The notes below the pieces were generated by a model. That model saw nothing but the letters and a program-made list of their open reading frames with translations. It did no database searches and was not told where the DNA came from. Made by a program: the position numbers and the translations under genes. A DNA stretch of 64,000 bases from positions 31,680,126 through 31,744,125 of the forward strand of contig OY821747.1 of NCBI GenBank assembly GCA_963682055.1, written 5' to 3'. Shown piece by piece: positions 19,484 through 30,068 of this stretch (position 1 is the first letter of the stretch; every line of letters starts with the position of its first letter). Origin of the DNA: Primula veris. Lineage: Eukaryota; Streptophyta; Magnoliopsida; Ericales; Primulaceae.

Positions 19484-19822
19484 TCATTTCATAGAAGGGC
19501 CCGCTTCGTCATTCGGCTTCCGTTTCGACCGAGCATACACTTCCTTAAGGGCCAATTTGTAAGCCCTTTTGGAAGCGAGCTGCCTATCCCTGGAGGCCTC
19601 GAGCTCTTTGATCCGGGCACGAGCACGAATACTGTCAAGCAAAGACCTTTGGTGCTCCTTCTCTAGGGCATCCAATCGCTCGTCTAGTTCGGCGGCCCGA
19701 CGAGCTTCCACTGACAGCCGGGCAACCCTCTTTTCGAGATAACGCACCTTCTGAACTTCCTCTTCCAGACGGGTAACGTATTCAGGAAGGTTGTCACCAT
19801 ACTTTTCAAGAGGAGAAGCCAT
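19484..19822 (-). CDS. Antisense mini-gene 4: 112-aa coiled-coil protein
   Basis: The start is the ATG at 19822 ('MASPLEKYGDNLPEYV'); an upstream in-frame ATG at 19909 lies before the TATA box and is unlikely to be transcribed. A coiled coil spans most of the protein. The C-terminus 'SKRAYKLALKEVYARSK' matches 'AKRAYKLAFKELHARSK' of mini-gene 5, and both end in an acidic/serine tail. The two genes are clear paralogues. The conserved tail is the best candidate functional motif of the array. Confidence 0.65.
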   Translation of the reverse strand: MASPLEKYGDNLPEYVTRLEEEVQKVRYLEKRVARLSVEARRAAELDERLDALEKEHQRSLLDSIRARARIKELEASRDRQLASKRAYKLALKEVYARSKRKPNDEAGPSMK

Positions 19823-19871
19823 TTGCTCGTTAGTAAAGAATGAACTGCACAAAAGATACTGGGACAGTCCC

Positions 19872-19879
19872 CTTTTATA
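19872..19879 (-). promoter_or_regulatory. TATA box of mini-gene 4 (TATAAAAG)
   Basis: The minus strand reads TTCTTATAAAAGGGGAC, 50 nt before the ATG at 19822. Confidence 0.6.
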
Positions 19880-20040
19880 AGAAGAAACAAGGAGTAGGTC
19901 AAAGGTCATCTCGAATAAATACAGCCTCTTGAACTTCCCAAGAGCATTAAAGGCGAATTAACCACAGTTCCAAATCCAATTAAAGTCATCCAAAAAGACA
20001 TCAAGAAGATAAACAGACAAGAACAAGGAAAGGGAAATAT

Positions 20041-20046
20041 TTTATT
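20041..20046 (-). terminator. AATAAA poly(A) signal of mini-gene 5
   Basis: The minus strand reads GGAATTAATAAAATATT, 80 nt after the stop. Homologous to the site at 19417-19422. Confidence 0.6.
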
Positions 20047-20125
20047 AATTCCAAAAACTTCGATTACAACTGAGGAGAAGACTCCCCATTCAAGAGAAAT
20101 TACGACAGAAATTACAAAAGACTAA

Positions 20126-20446
20126 TTATTTCGAGGAAGAGCCTTCTTCATCGTCATCCGAACTCGGTTTGGACCGAGCATGCAACTCCTTGAAGGCAAG
20201 CTTATAGGCCCTTTTAGCCGCCTTCTGCTTAGCCAGATTAGCCTCGAGCTTCTTTATATGCTCGAAGGCCCAATCCCGATCGGCCATCGTCACATGATGA
20301 TCAGAATCCATGTCAGACAACCTTTTCTTATAGTTTGAAACCTTGGCCACGAGTTTCTTATTCGCGGTACGAGATTTCTTGATTTCCGTTTCTAAATATG
20401 AAATATAATTAAAGGAGCTCTCACCAGTAGAATCAGAAGAAGCCAT
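20126..20446 (-). CDS. Antisense mini-gene 5: 106-aa coiled-coil protein
   Basis: The ATG at 20446 begins 'MASSDSTGESSFNYISYLET'. A coiled coil follows ('KLVAKVSNYKKRLSDMDSD', 'IKKLEANLAKQKA'), then the conserved 'AKRAYKLAFKELHARSK' and an acidic tail 'SSDDDEEGSSSK'. It is a paralogue of mini-gene 4 and sits closest to the 3' LTR (243 bp away). Transcription would run away from that LTR into the element, antisense to gag-pol transcripts. Confidence 0.65.
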   Translation of the reverse strand: MASSDSTGESSFNYISYLETEIKKSRTANKKLVAKVSNYKKRLSDMDSDHHVTMADRDWAFEHIKKLEANLAKQKAAKRAYKLAFKELHARSKPSSDDDEEGSSSK

Positions 20447-20499
20447 TATGTCAAGGACAAATTAGTAGTAAGATGCCTAATTATGGAGGGAGCACACCC

Positions 20500-20507
20500 C
20501 TTTATAG
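20500..20507 (-). promoter_or_regulatory. TATA-like box of mini-gene 5 (CTATAAAG)
   Basis: The minus strand reads TCCTATAAAGGGGTG, 54 nt before the ATG at 20446. The context resembles the box of mini-gene 4. Confidence 0.6.
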
Positions 20508-20689
20508 GAGTTTTCCTCGAAAGAAGATATTAGGATAGGAAACATTAAATGTGCCCCCCTGGGAACCGTCACGAGTCTATTGCATTTCTCGATGAAGCAT
20601 TTGGAAAAATAAGACCGAAGTAACGTTCTCGACAAACCGAACATGACTCCCCCGACATGGAAACCACGCCGAGGAAGTCAGGGAGCACT

Positions 20690-21257
20690 TGATAGAACAC
20701 AAAAATCAGACCCGAATATTTTATTCGGGTCATAATCAACCCACTTTATAAATGGGCATCCAACGCTTAAATGGGTCATCTCATATTGGTTGTAGGGATT
20801 GAGGGGCTACAACACAAAGCCCAAGCCCAATCAAAGGGGGACCCTTGTCTGAGAAATCCCTGGGATGAAGACATTTGTCACTATCCTAGAAGGCGCAGTT
20901 GCCTATAAATAGCCCACTACCCCTCCTAGAAAATGACCAGAAAATCTATCCAAAAAATATAGAGAGAAGTTAAGAAAAGAGAGAAACTAACCAAAGCATA
21001 TCACTTCAAGAAACAAACCGAGAAAAGACAGCCGAGCATCGAATAAAAGAGGAGAAAGATCAAGACGAGGGATTAAATAGTTATATCGAGCATAATCGTA
21101 AAATCGGAATACGAATCCGAACAAGTGTAATAGTCCGAACAAGGACAAGAATCCGAGTCATAATAAAGATCAGGAAGCATCATTTATTCTCGGTCGATTT
21201 GTCATTTTATCTTTGTTGAAAAGCCTAACGCAACCGACCAAAGTTATGGCTTTATCA
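20690..21257 (+). repeat. 3' LTR of the gypsy element (568 bp)
   Basis: Same ends as the 5' LTR; one base differs (20934). TATA at 20904-20911. Preceded by the purine-rich 'gaggaagtcagggagcac', an imperfect polypurine tract, and followed by ATTAC (21258-21262). Confidence 0.96.
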
Positions 21258-21262
21258 ATTAC
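21258..21262. repeat. Right target-site duplication ATTAC
   Basis: Matches 3884-3888. Confidence 0.95.
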
Positions 21263-22379
21263 GATCCGAGTGAAATTTACAAACTTTATGAAAATATTAT
21301 TATTGAAAGTTCTTTCATAAACACACCATTTTTTGTCATGTTCGAAACAAAAAAGAAACAATGTTTGGTCTTATACTTAAGTAATAGTAATTACTATAGC
21401 TAGAAATTATTGAAGAACAAAAACAAACAAAATGCGTTGGAAATTTGTAAATAACTAAATGGGTAAAGATAATTTTCACACATTTTTATATTCAAAAAAG
21501 CAATTCACATTGTATGGCATATTCACCTCATCAAAAATTTTGATTTTTATTAATATTAAATTTAACAATTTTTTTTATTTTTAATTAATATTTAAATTTA
21601 GGATAGATTCAACTAGAGTTATATTATATTTTTATTTGAGTTTTTAGTGCGTAATATTTTTAAATTGAACAAATTTTTTTATTTTTAATTATTATTTAAA
21701 TTTATGGTAGACTCAACTAAAGTTCTAATATATTTTTATTTGGATTTTTAATAGGTTGAGTTTTTATTATGTGGCGTGACTTTTACTGCCATCATTTAAT
21801 TTTTTTTATTCAAACGTTAATATCAAAATTTGACCACAAGTTTTTTTAATAGGAATATAAATAAACGATATGTATAAATGAATACGTAGAAGAATTAATA
21901 TAGTAATTAGTATTGAGAATGACATGTTTCTTTTTTGTTAATAATAATTTCATTTTTTTTTTACACGTGTTCAAACAAAATAAGTAAAAATTATTTTATA
22001 TCATCGGATATACTTTTGAAATAAGTTTTATGAGTTGTTACAACGTCACTCAAATATAAATGGTCTTTTCTAAGTTAACTCCAAACCTAACACTTTTACA
22101 AAAAAAAACCACCAAAACAATCTGTGGGACATTTCAAAAATAAAAATAAAAATCTGTGGGCACATAAAAAAAGTCGGTACCATTATTTACACAGGAATAT
22201 CAACGAATTTATGTATCAAAAAATTTAGATAACTTAAGTGGACCTCACCTCAGATCTACGGTTGGTTTATTTACCTCTTTTTTTTTTTATAAAGAAAACA
22301 CTTTGCTAATTTCCAATTTTATCTTAATCAATGGGTATTTTTCTTTAAGACTTAAGAAACATAGCTTCCAAATTTAATC
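21263..22379. other. AT-rich intergenic DNA
   Basis: No gene recognised. Low-complexity A/T stretches; 'ttaatta-tatttaaattta-gata/agattcaactaaagtt' occurs twice (about 21580-21630 and 21690-21740), a diverged local duplication. Confidence 0.5.
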
Positions 22380-22387
22380 GTAAACAA

Positions 22388-23020
22388 TAGGGGTGTTTTT
22401 TTTTTTTTTTTTTACGATGCCGACTTTTTTTTACCATATGTAAATACCGAATCGAACTTGTAAAATTATACCATAACTGAATCGAAAAGTCGGTTCGGTA
22501 TACCGACTTTTTCGGTTGGTACGGTTCGGTTTTCCGTTTTATACCGAAACATTATTATTATTAAAAGATAATTATTGATAACAATAAAATAGCAAAAAAG
22601 TTTGTAAAAAGTAAAATGTGTATAACTATTCTTATATTTGCTACATTTATTGTGAATTTGATTAAAATAGTAAGCACTTATAAAATAAAAATTCTTTTAA
22701 AACATTATACAAGAAATTTGAGAAATACGGAATTATTGTATTTAACTTCGTAAATAGTAAAGTAAGTCGTAAGAAAAATTAAACTAAACTATAATACAAT
22801 TTATTTGTAAATTATAACTATGTGTAAATTTCTATATATTTTATAATTTTAATATTTGATTCGGTTCGGTTCGGTATTGTATCAAACATACGAAATGAAT
22901 ACCGAAACCGAACCAACTTTTAAAGTTTGGTTCGGTTGTACCGTACCGAAAATTCGGTATACCGAACTTTTGATAACAATTTGGTTCGGTTCGAAAATCG
23001 ATACAAAATATACACCCCTG
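22388..23020. mobile_element. hAT-type MITE, 633 bp
   Basis: The ends are TAGGGGTGT (left) and ACACCCCTG (right), i.e. terminal inverted repeat (C/T)AGGGGTGT. Flanking 8-bp repeats are gtaaacaa (22380-22387) and ataaacaa (23021-23028), 7 of 8 identical, the hAT hallmark. Both subterminal regions are packed with CGGTTCGGT/ACCGAACCG and 'ggtataccga' motifs in opposing orientation, typical of hAT transposase binding sites. The interior is AT-rich and non-coding. Confidence 0.85.
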
Positions 23021-23689
23021 ATAAACAAGATTAGATTATTTTTTTTATTTTGAATAAGCCTAACTAGTCGGTATCAAGTGGTTCAGTGTGACCATTTTTA
23101 GCTCAAAACTCCACCCATAATTAGGAAAATTTGTTTACTTGGAGATAACCTAAATCAAGACATATTTGCATTAACTATATCAACTACTACTTTAAATATG
23201 AAAAAAGACTGATATAATATACATAATGATCTTGCTGAATCCACAACATCAGTTTCGATCATTATGTTTAACCACCAAAATTACAATAACTCGCAATTAC
23301 GAAACTTTTTTGGGTAATGTAGAGATCTAAAGGAGCCAAAATCACCACTTAAAAGAAGGGAAAAAATTTACTCAACTACAACAAATAACCTAAATGACAA
23401 CAAAAGTATTACAAGAAGAAAGTGACTAAAACAGAAGCAATAAAAAAAAAACTCATCATATTTCAAAAGCTTTATACAAATAACTGATGAAGTATATAAT
23501 GGTTCCAGCTCATTTCATGATTCAGTTAAACTAATTTACACAAAAGGCTATATGGGGGAAATGTATAGGTGGATCAGTGAATGTTTCCAAAACAAAAATT
23601 GAAAAAAAACCTAGGGTAAGAAACAATAAAAAAAACAAAACAAAAAACTCATTCTTTTCTTGTGATATATTTATACATTGAATGCTCAT

Positions 23690-26600
23690 TTAGAGATCTC
23701 TTCTGCATAATGGGCAAGAACCATGCCTTACCAGCCACTTATCAATGCAAGGTAGGTGAAACATGTGATTGCATTGAGGTAAACTTCTAACAGTTTCTCC
23801 AATTTGAAAATCCTACAAAATATACAAAAACCACCAATATTAAAACCAGGTTCTCCGAAATATAAACGTGACATTGAAAAGACCAAGGCAGTAACATGAT
23901 AAACGTGACAAGAAAGTTTATTAAAAACGACTGGTAATCAATAAAAAGAACTTATTGAGTAGCTTATTAAGGAACTAGAATTAGTTGCATCTCATTAACA
24001 ATTTTTAAGCCAAAATTCATATTATCCTTTCAATTATGTTTTCCATATGCCTCATACATTTATAATCTATATCTAAACAAACCGACAAAGTTACACCCGA
24101 TAGAAGAATTATTTGATTAGCTTGATGTAAGAACGAATCAAAAGTCAAGAGAATCATGTCCAACGTATTGATTAGAAGGGGAAACAATTGCAACTAAGTG
24201 TAAAAAGAGTTTAACTAGAGATCTTTTTATTTAGTTTTTTCCCCAAATAATGAAAGATGGACAAGAGAATCTGAGCATAATGCTTATTAACGTCAACGAG
24301 AAGTTCCTTGAACAACTCTCGTAAGAAACTGTTTACATACTCGAAGAGGGTTTCGCAAAAACTTCAAGTACTGTATTTGAAATTTTTCATTCTAAAAGCT
24401 AGACTCGTGATATATGAGCAGTAATAACAAAATATATATAAAAAAAATACCTGAAGGCATACTGAACAAGAGGCGTCGTCTCCGGACAGGTCATGATTGT
24501 TATTGCGAGTAATTTTAATCTTTGGAATTTTTTCAACTGAATCTCCAGCCAAACCCTTAGAGCCGCCAGTATCAAATATATTATGGATGTCTTCAAAGCT
24601 TGGTTCAACAGCACCCATCTAATTAAGCACAGTCAAATCATGAGCATAAGATTTACTTGTCTTAAAAAATAACATCTTATGTAAAAAGAAGTATTCTTCA
24701 AAACCTTGGGCAAAAAAATGGGGTTAGAAAGTACCTGACTTTGCACTGCACTGAACATGGCTGGACCAATTCGTTCACGTACAAGTCTACCACTCAACAG
24801 ACTTGCAATTACATCAATCTGAAAATTACATAAATATCATAAGTGGGACAGCAACTGATAGTTAAATTATGCAGAGAGTGACAAGGACTTGTTGAAATTA
24901 GTGCATTGCACATTGCGGCGAATTAATTTCAAATCCCTATTCAAATCTTATACATTAAATCTCCTGACACCGAGTCCGGCCCATGATTTATCACTTGTTT
25001 GGTTGCAGATATTAAGCTTAGCTTTTTGTTTTTTCTGTTTGAACCCAAGTTGTATTTGGTTCATTGGTTGACAAGGTAGAGACCTAAGCTTTTTAGTTTT
25101 TGTTCTGAACAGAACTAAAAGCTTTGAATTGGATGATCCCAAAGTATTTTTCAACATCATAGATTCAGCTTGCTTGCTTACAAAATGCAACTAAGAGTCC
25201 CAACTTAAAACTTCTAAGAAACTTTAGCTTTTAGACTTGCTAACCAAGCACACTGCAGATTTCTAAGCTAGCTTAAAAGATCAAAGCTACAACGAAATAA
25301 GCCCTGAGTAACAAAAAGATGGTATAATTCTTGTGTGGATGCATTTTAATATATATATACTTCCTTTCCGCTTTTTTTCTTAGGATGGATTTTGAGAAGG
25401 CCATAGCAATAAGCAACAACTATCATACGAGATATGTCTAGAGTTTACCTAATATCTGACAGTTACTAAAATGTAAGAGTAAGAAAGTCAAATTACCAAG
25501 TATAGGAGACACCCAAGACCAGATTCATCTGATTGCCATAGAACAAGAGATGATTCGAAGACCTCGATAGAGAAAACAGCTCCAGAAATGGCGCCAACTG
25601 CCGCCCCTCTCACAAACCCGCTCTCGGTCTCTTGTCCTATTAAGGCACCTGTCATAGCTCCCAGCAGAGTGCCCACTGTAACAACACAATTTCATTATAA
25701 GAAACTTTTCATAATAGATAAAACTGAAGATATTTGCTATCAAAGAGGGCATCGGACTCCATGATACGTACTTAAATAACAAAATCTGAAAACAGTCCCC
25801 AAGTACTTTGTACTTATCCTTGCCTTTTTCATCATACCGAATCCAAAAAGAAAAGATAAAATAGAATAATGTTTCCCTAGTCCTGTGCTGTATCTATAAA
25901 CAGAGCCAGCATATGAGGGATCCAGAATTGGGAAATATAGAGAGGGTGTAAATGCACGAAATCTAATATTTTCCGAGATACAGTTTCGAGGGTTCACCAC
26001 TAGGTTTTAACCTCTAGGTGGTTTTTGAACAAACAATAAGGTTTTTTGTTCAACTTTTCAAAAAGCTAAATTTCTTTAATCCCAACCTTGAGGTACATGC
26101 CATACAAATGTTTATGTTAACACTCCATGTACCCATAATGTAGGAGTCCCATTCACCGGACCACACTTGTCTAAATGGATAAAAGAATAGCACGACAACG
26201 CCAATACCCTTTTTCAATTTTTCCACTACCATGGCGTTTTCAACAATTTGTCTATTATATATTCGTCGGACTCGAAATGGATTACACTAACTCAACTGCC
26301 CCCACCTCAAATAACTAAGCACAACAAACTAATACGATACCTTTCAAAACCAAACCAGTAGGGAAAATCAGCAACAAATTTCATCAAAGATACCATTTCT
26401 TAGCAGTTCATTCCCTTCATAGCTAAACGAATATATTTTCTTAAATGAAACTCTTAAGCCAAAAAAAATGATATCCGGATTCGAGGTCGGTCGAGAAAAG
26501 GCTGATCCCGCTTAAATCATTGTAGTTTTGAAACTTTTACTCCATCGTAATAAAAACAAAAAAAACAACAAAATGAAGAACCAGTAAACTCAAATGGGAG

Positions 26601-27540
26601 GGCTAAAATTCTATATTACTATAATTTTTTCATCGAGGGCAGCTGAAACACCAATTTTTAGAGATTTTCATCAAAATACATTAAAAAACAACAACCCAAT
26701 TTTATGAAAAATAACCATAATATTTCACACTAATAAAATGTACTGCATCTTATAGCTTATATGGTAATAACAAAAAAAAAACAATTTAAGAAAATGAAGA
26801 ACCAGTAAACTCAAAGGGAAGGGCCAATAATCTACATGATTATTATTTTCATAATTCAAGAGAAACTCAAAAACTATAAAAAAAATCTAAAAAAAAACAC
26901 AATACAAGAGAAGCTCAAAAACTCCAATCTTTTAAAGATTCTCATCAAAATACATAGAAAAAAATAATATTTTTTGTCTATATTTATGCAGTTAACTAGT
27001 TGTTTGCCTACCAGAAACACAAAGCCCAATTTTTTTATGCAGTTTTACATTTTCTTAATTAATAGGAACAATCAAATATGTAAACAATTACTCACTCCGT
27101 TCCCGTTTCCAATTAATTGTCATCTACGAAATTACATGCAATTTTGACCGGCTTATAACATGTATCAAAATTGTCGAAATGAAAAATTTCAAAACTAAAT
27201 CATATAGTTTAATGTTTGAACTATATTATTAAATTTTGAAAATTTTCATTTCGACAATTTTAATAGGTCGGTCAAATTGCACGCAGTTTCGTAGTGAACA
27301 ATTAATTGAAAACGGAGGTAGTAATATGTAAAATTAACAAAATCAACATTAATTATTTAGACACAAAAAGAAAAGAAAAAACATACCCAATGCGAAACAG
27401 AAAGTGAGGATCGCAGAGAGAACGTTCCCGACAACAACCGAAAAGGCGAATCGGAGAAATTCCTTAGCTCTAATTACCAATTCCCCAATCGAAACCGCAG
27501 ATGCTGATGGTGATAAATTCATAAATCTATGAACATCCAT
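23690..27540 (-). CDS. RING-H2 E3 ubiquitin ligase, NEP1-interacting protein-like (NIPL/ATL type)
   Basis: Five exons on the minus strand: 27540-27387, 25675-25497, 24818-24735, 24618-24451 and 23812-23690. They total 708 nt, 235 aa, all GT-AG. The N-terminal half has hydrophobic and glycine-rich membrane stretches ('[21 protein letters not shown]' and '[13 protein letters not shown]'). The C-terminus is a complete C3H2C3 RING: C190, C193, C209, H211, H214, C217, C228, C231, with W221 at the E2-contact position. Architecture and length match plant NEP1-interacting protein-like RING-H2 proteins, some of which recruit a chloroplast RNA polymerase partner; that role is family knowledge only. Intron 1 (1.7 kb) holds a Stowaway MITE. 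No damage seen. Confidence 0.93.
27091..27321. mobile_element. Stowaway-like MITE copy 1 (in intron 1 of the RING-H2 gene)
   Basis: Flanked by TA on both sides. Ends CTCACTCCGTT...AACGGAGGTAG form long inverted arms that share 'caattaattgt', 'tacgaaa' and 'gtcgaaatgaaaa'. 231 bp, non-coding. It is the best preserved of a family also present at 29521, 40235 and 49440. Confidence 0.85.
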
Positions 27541-27698
27541 TCTGTCTATTTTTCTTCTTCTTCTTCTTCTTCTTATTATTATTATTATCTTTCTAATAAT
27601 AAAAGGTTTGAATTTGTTTAAATTAAAAACAACCTTATTTTCTTATTTTGTTCGTTTTTCAGACAAGTCTCAATGAGGAACAACTAGTTATAAGCGTG

Positions 27699-27752
<54 letters not shown>

Positions 27753-29344
27753 GTAATTATATATAGTAGTAATAATATTATTTTTATATGCTTAGTCGTT
27801 AAGAGAGAGGTTGAAATGAAATGTTGAATATTCCTATTATTTTAAATGAGATGGTAAATTATATTTATAGTCCTTGTGGTTGTGGATTCCAACTTATAAC
27901 TTTAATTTATTGCTTAGGAAGGGGGAGAGAAACCAAACAAAGTACACCAAATGTAATCAAGTCGATTTTCAATCGGATAACATAACGTTTGCACGATATT
28001 GCAAAGAAGATAGTGAAGAAGTTATGTGAGAAATCGAATCTTTTGTTACAGATATTTGTAGACTCGTGTTCGGTAGCAATTGGTGCTTTTGCTTTTACTG
28101 GTGTACGAGATTAACTAAGTATTCCGGTAAGTTGTTTAATAAACTACGATAGAGTAGTCTGTGAGAACTTTTGCTATTTTGATGTAGCTGGCTAATTTTG
28201 GTCCTTGTTGTACCATGGTTTGGTTTAATGAAATCACTACTTTCAAAAAAAATGTCGGCTCGATTGATTCAGTGTCGGTCCAAAAGTTCCGACGTCCTAC
28301 GGGTTGAGAATTTTGAATTTTGATAAAAAACTTATTTGAGTGTAAAATGTTCATTTTTATTAGATCTAGAAGTTCATCGTTATTGGACCGTCTAGCCGTG
28401 GGTTGACACGATTGTTGATGAGTTTGTTGAGTTTTACTAAGCAGAATATAAGAATAGTTTGAGTATAAATTTATGAGTTGTTTGATAGTCGGGCATGACA
28501 TGATCAAAGTATCATATGATATTTCGGAGATGCGTTTGTAATTAGATAGTGAAATTTATAGACAATTGCGGAGTAAAGTGTACATTGTGTGTCATGTTTT
28601 TTTAATATAACAATTCAGGTTCATTAAGAACAGAATCGATTGAGTGATTCCATTTGATCCTATTGTAAATGTATAGTGCAAAACATGCAGACTAACAATA
28701 TACCGATCATAAAATACGAAATTAAGGTGACAAAGCCTCACCACCGTCATCAAAGAAACTCGTACAATATTTTTAATGATAATACACTTTGGTAGAAAGG
28801 CCTTTTCATGCCGCATGTGAAAATGGCGGCATCGTATGATGCATACCTAAAATGGATGAACAATCCTACTATACAAATGCAAAATAAACATAAAAGTATA
28901 ACACTTAAGTAAATTGACTTTTTTAATCAGGTTTAAACAAATACCGGAGCAAATAATTGAATTGTCTTAAGTAGTTATGAGCCTAAAACAACTCGTTAGC
29001 CACCATAGTTCGATTAGCACATTCAAACCGGGAAAAACAGCTTTTAAAGCACCATGACTTTTTCGTTCGTTGAAAAACTTTGATAATGAAATTCATCAAG
29101 TTTGAAATATTTGGGCATGTCTTAATCTAATGAAAACTTAAGAAGGTAGAAAAATATTGAGTCAAGACTAAAAGGACTAATAATAATATTGACACGCTTT
29201 AAAGGATCAAACTGTTGACAAAAAAAAAAAAAAAGGAAGGTTCGAATAAACAAAGAGGACGTGTAGATTCGGGTTAGTGTGCCCACAAAATGAGACGAGG
29301 TATAATTTTATTTTTCCCATTATTGTATAATACATGATATTTGA
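27541..29344. other. Promoter side of the RING-H2 gene and intergenic DNA
   Basis: Contains the microsatellites next to the gene and an (AT)n tract at 27702-27742. A 123-codon open frame at 28136-28507 (-) has no recognisable domain and is not called as a gene. Confidence 0.5.
27553..27588. repeat. TTC/TTA microsatellite in the RING-H2 5' leader region
   Basis: (TTC)n followed by (TTA)n starting a few bases upstream of the ATG at 27540, probably in the 5' UTR. Confidence 0.8.
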
Positions 29345-29517
29345 TTCAATGAGAATCAAAATCTGTCATAATTCTGTCGTTAATTTAAAAATTTGTCATA
29401 AATCTGTCATAAATTGACTAAACTGTCACAAAACAATCACAAAAACCGTCGCTAATAAACCCGTAACAAAAAATACTGTCACTACTACCGTCGCTATTTG
29501 GCTATTTTTTTTTAGTG
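29345..29517 (-). mobile_element. CACTA transposon terminal fragment
   Basis: The minus strand begins CACTAAAAAAAAATAGC at 29517 and continues with repeated 'gacggt', 'gtgaca' and 'atgacag' subterminal motifs, as in plant CACTA (En/Spm) ends. I see no matching opposite end within the window, so this is a broken remnant. Confidence 0.65.
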
Positions 29518-29520
29518 ATA

Positions 29521-29712
29521 CTCACTCCGTACTGTTTAATTGTTCGTTACGAAGTTATTTGTAATTTTAATCGGTAAATAACTTATATCAAAATCGTCGA
29601 AATGGAAATTTTAAAAAAGTTGATTATATATTCATTTCGATAATTTTAATACAAGTTATAAACCAATTAAAATTACACGTAGTTTCGTAATGAATCATCA
29701 GTTTTGATACAT
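29521..29712. mobile_element. Stowaway-like MITE copy 2
   Basis: Starts CTCACTCCGT after TA and shares the inner arms ('gtcgaaatg', 'acgtagtttcgta') with copy 1. The right end is eroded. Confidence 0.65.
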
Positions 29713-29901
29713 TGTACCATGGTTTATTAATTTAAGTTAAATAATTTAGGAGAGAGAAAAGAGGGTAGAAATTGGTGGATAGGTATTGTCGAGTAGGCTT
29801 AGATATTTTCCTTAATAGGGCCCCTGCTATTTTATTTAAAAATATTTAATCCTTGTAACACTATCAGATGATATATAAATATTATATCCACTATAAATAA
29901 G

Positions 29902-30060
29902 GGAGGAGGTGTCCCAGACTATACATTTAGTATAGTTTGAAAAACTATCTCTGTGACACTATTGGATAAAACAGTCTGTAGGCCCTACTGTTGATCCAAT
30001 GGTGCCACAGAGGAAAGTTTTTCAGACTATACTAAATGTATAGTCTGGCTCCCCCTCTGG
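29902..30060. mobile_element. Palindromic 159-bp MITE with 8-bp target duplication
   Basis: TAAATAAG flanks it at 29894-29901 and 30061-30068. The arms are inverted copies of each other over about 65 bp ('agactatacatttagtatag...aaaact...attggat'), so the element is nearly one large hairpin. An 8-bp duplication suggests hAT, or Mutator if nine bases are counted. Confidence 0.8.
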
Positions 30061-30068
30061 TAAATAAG

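Larger units (their letters stand above)
3889..21257 (+). mobile_element. Complete young Ty3/gypsy retrotransposon, Tat/Retand-like, 17,369 bp
   Basis: Two 568-bp LTRs (3889-4456 and 20690-21257) begin TGATAG and end TTTATCA. They differ at one position that I can find (4133 G versus 20934 T). A 5-bp target duplication ATTAC flanks the element. Order inside: tRNA primer site, single gag-pol ORF (+), tandem repeat block, then about 9 kb of minus-strand genes. A second, archaeal-type RNase H after the standard one, a degenerate zinc finger and antisense 3' ORFs are hallmarks of the Tat lineage (Retand, Grande, Ogre relatives). Nothing essential in gag-pol looks broken, so the copy may be autonomous. 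The insertion lies between the DUF632 and RING-H2 genes. Confidence 0.95.

Noticed and set aside
28136..28507. 123-codon open frame on the minus strand
   Set aside because: No recognisable motif, no promoter or splice context, in AT-rich intergenic DNA.
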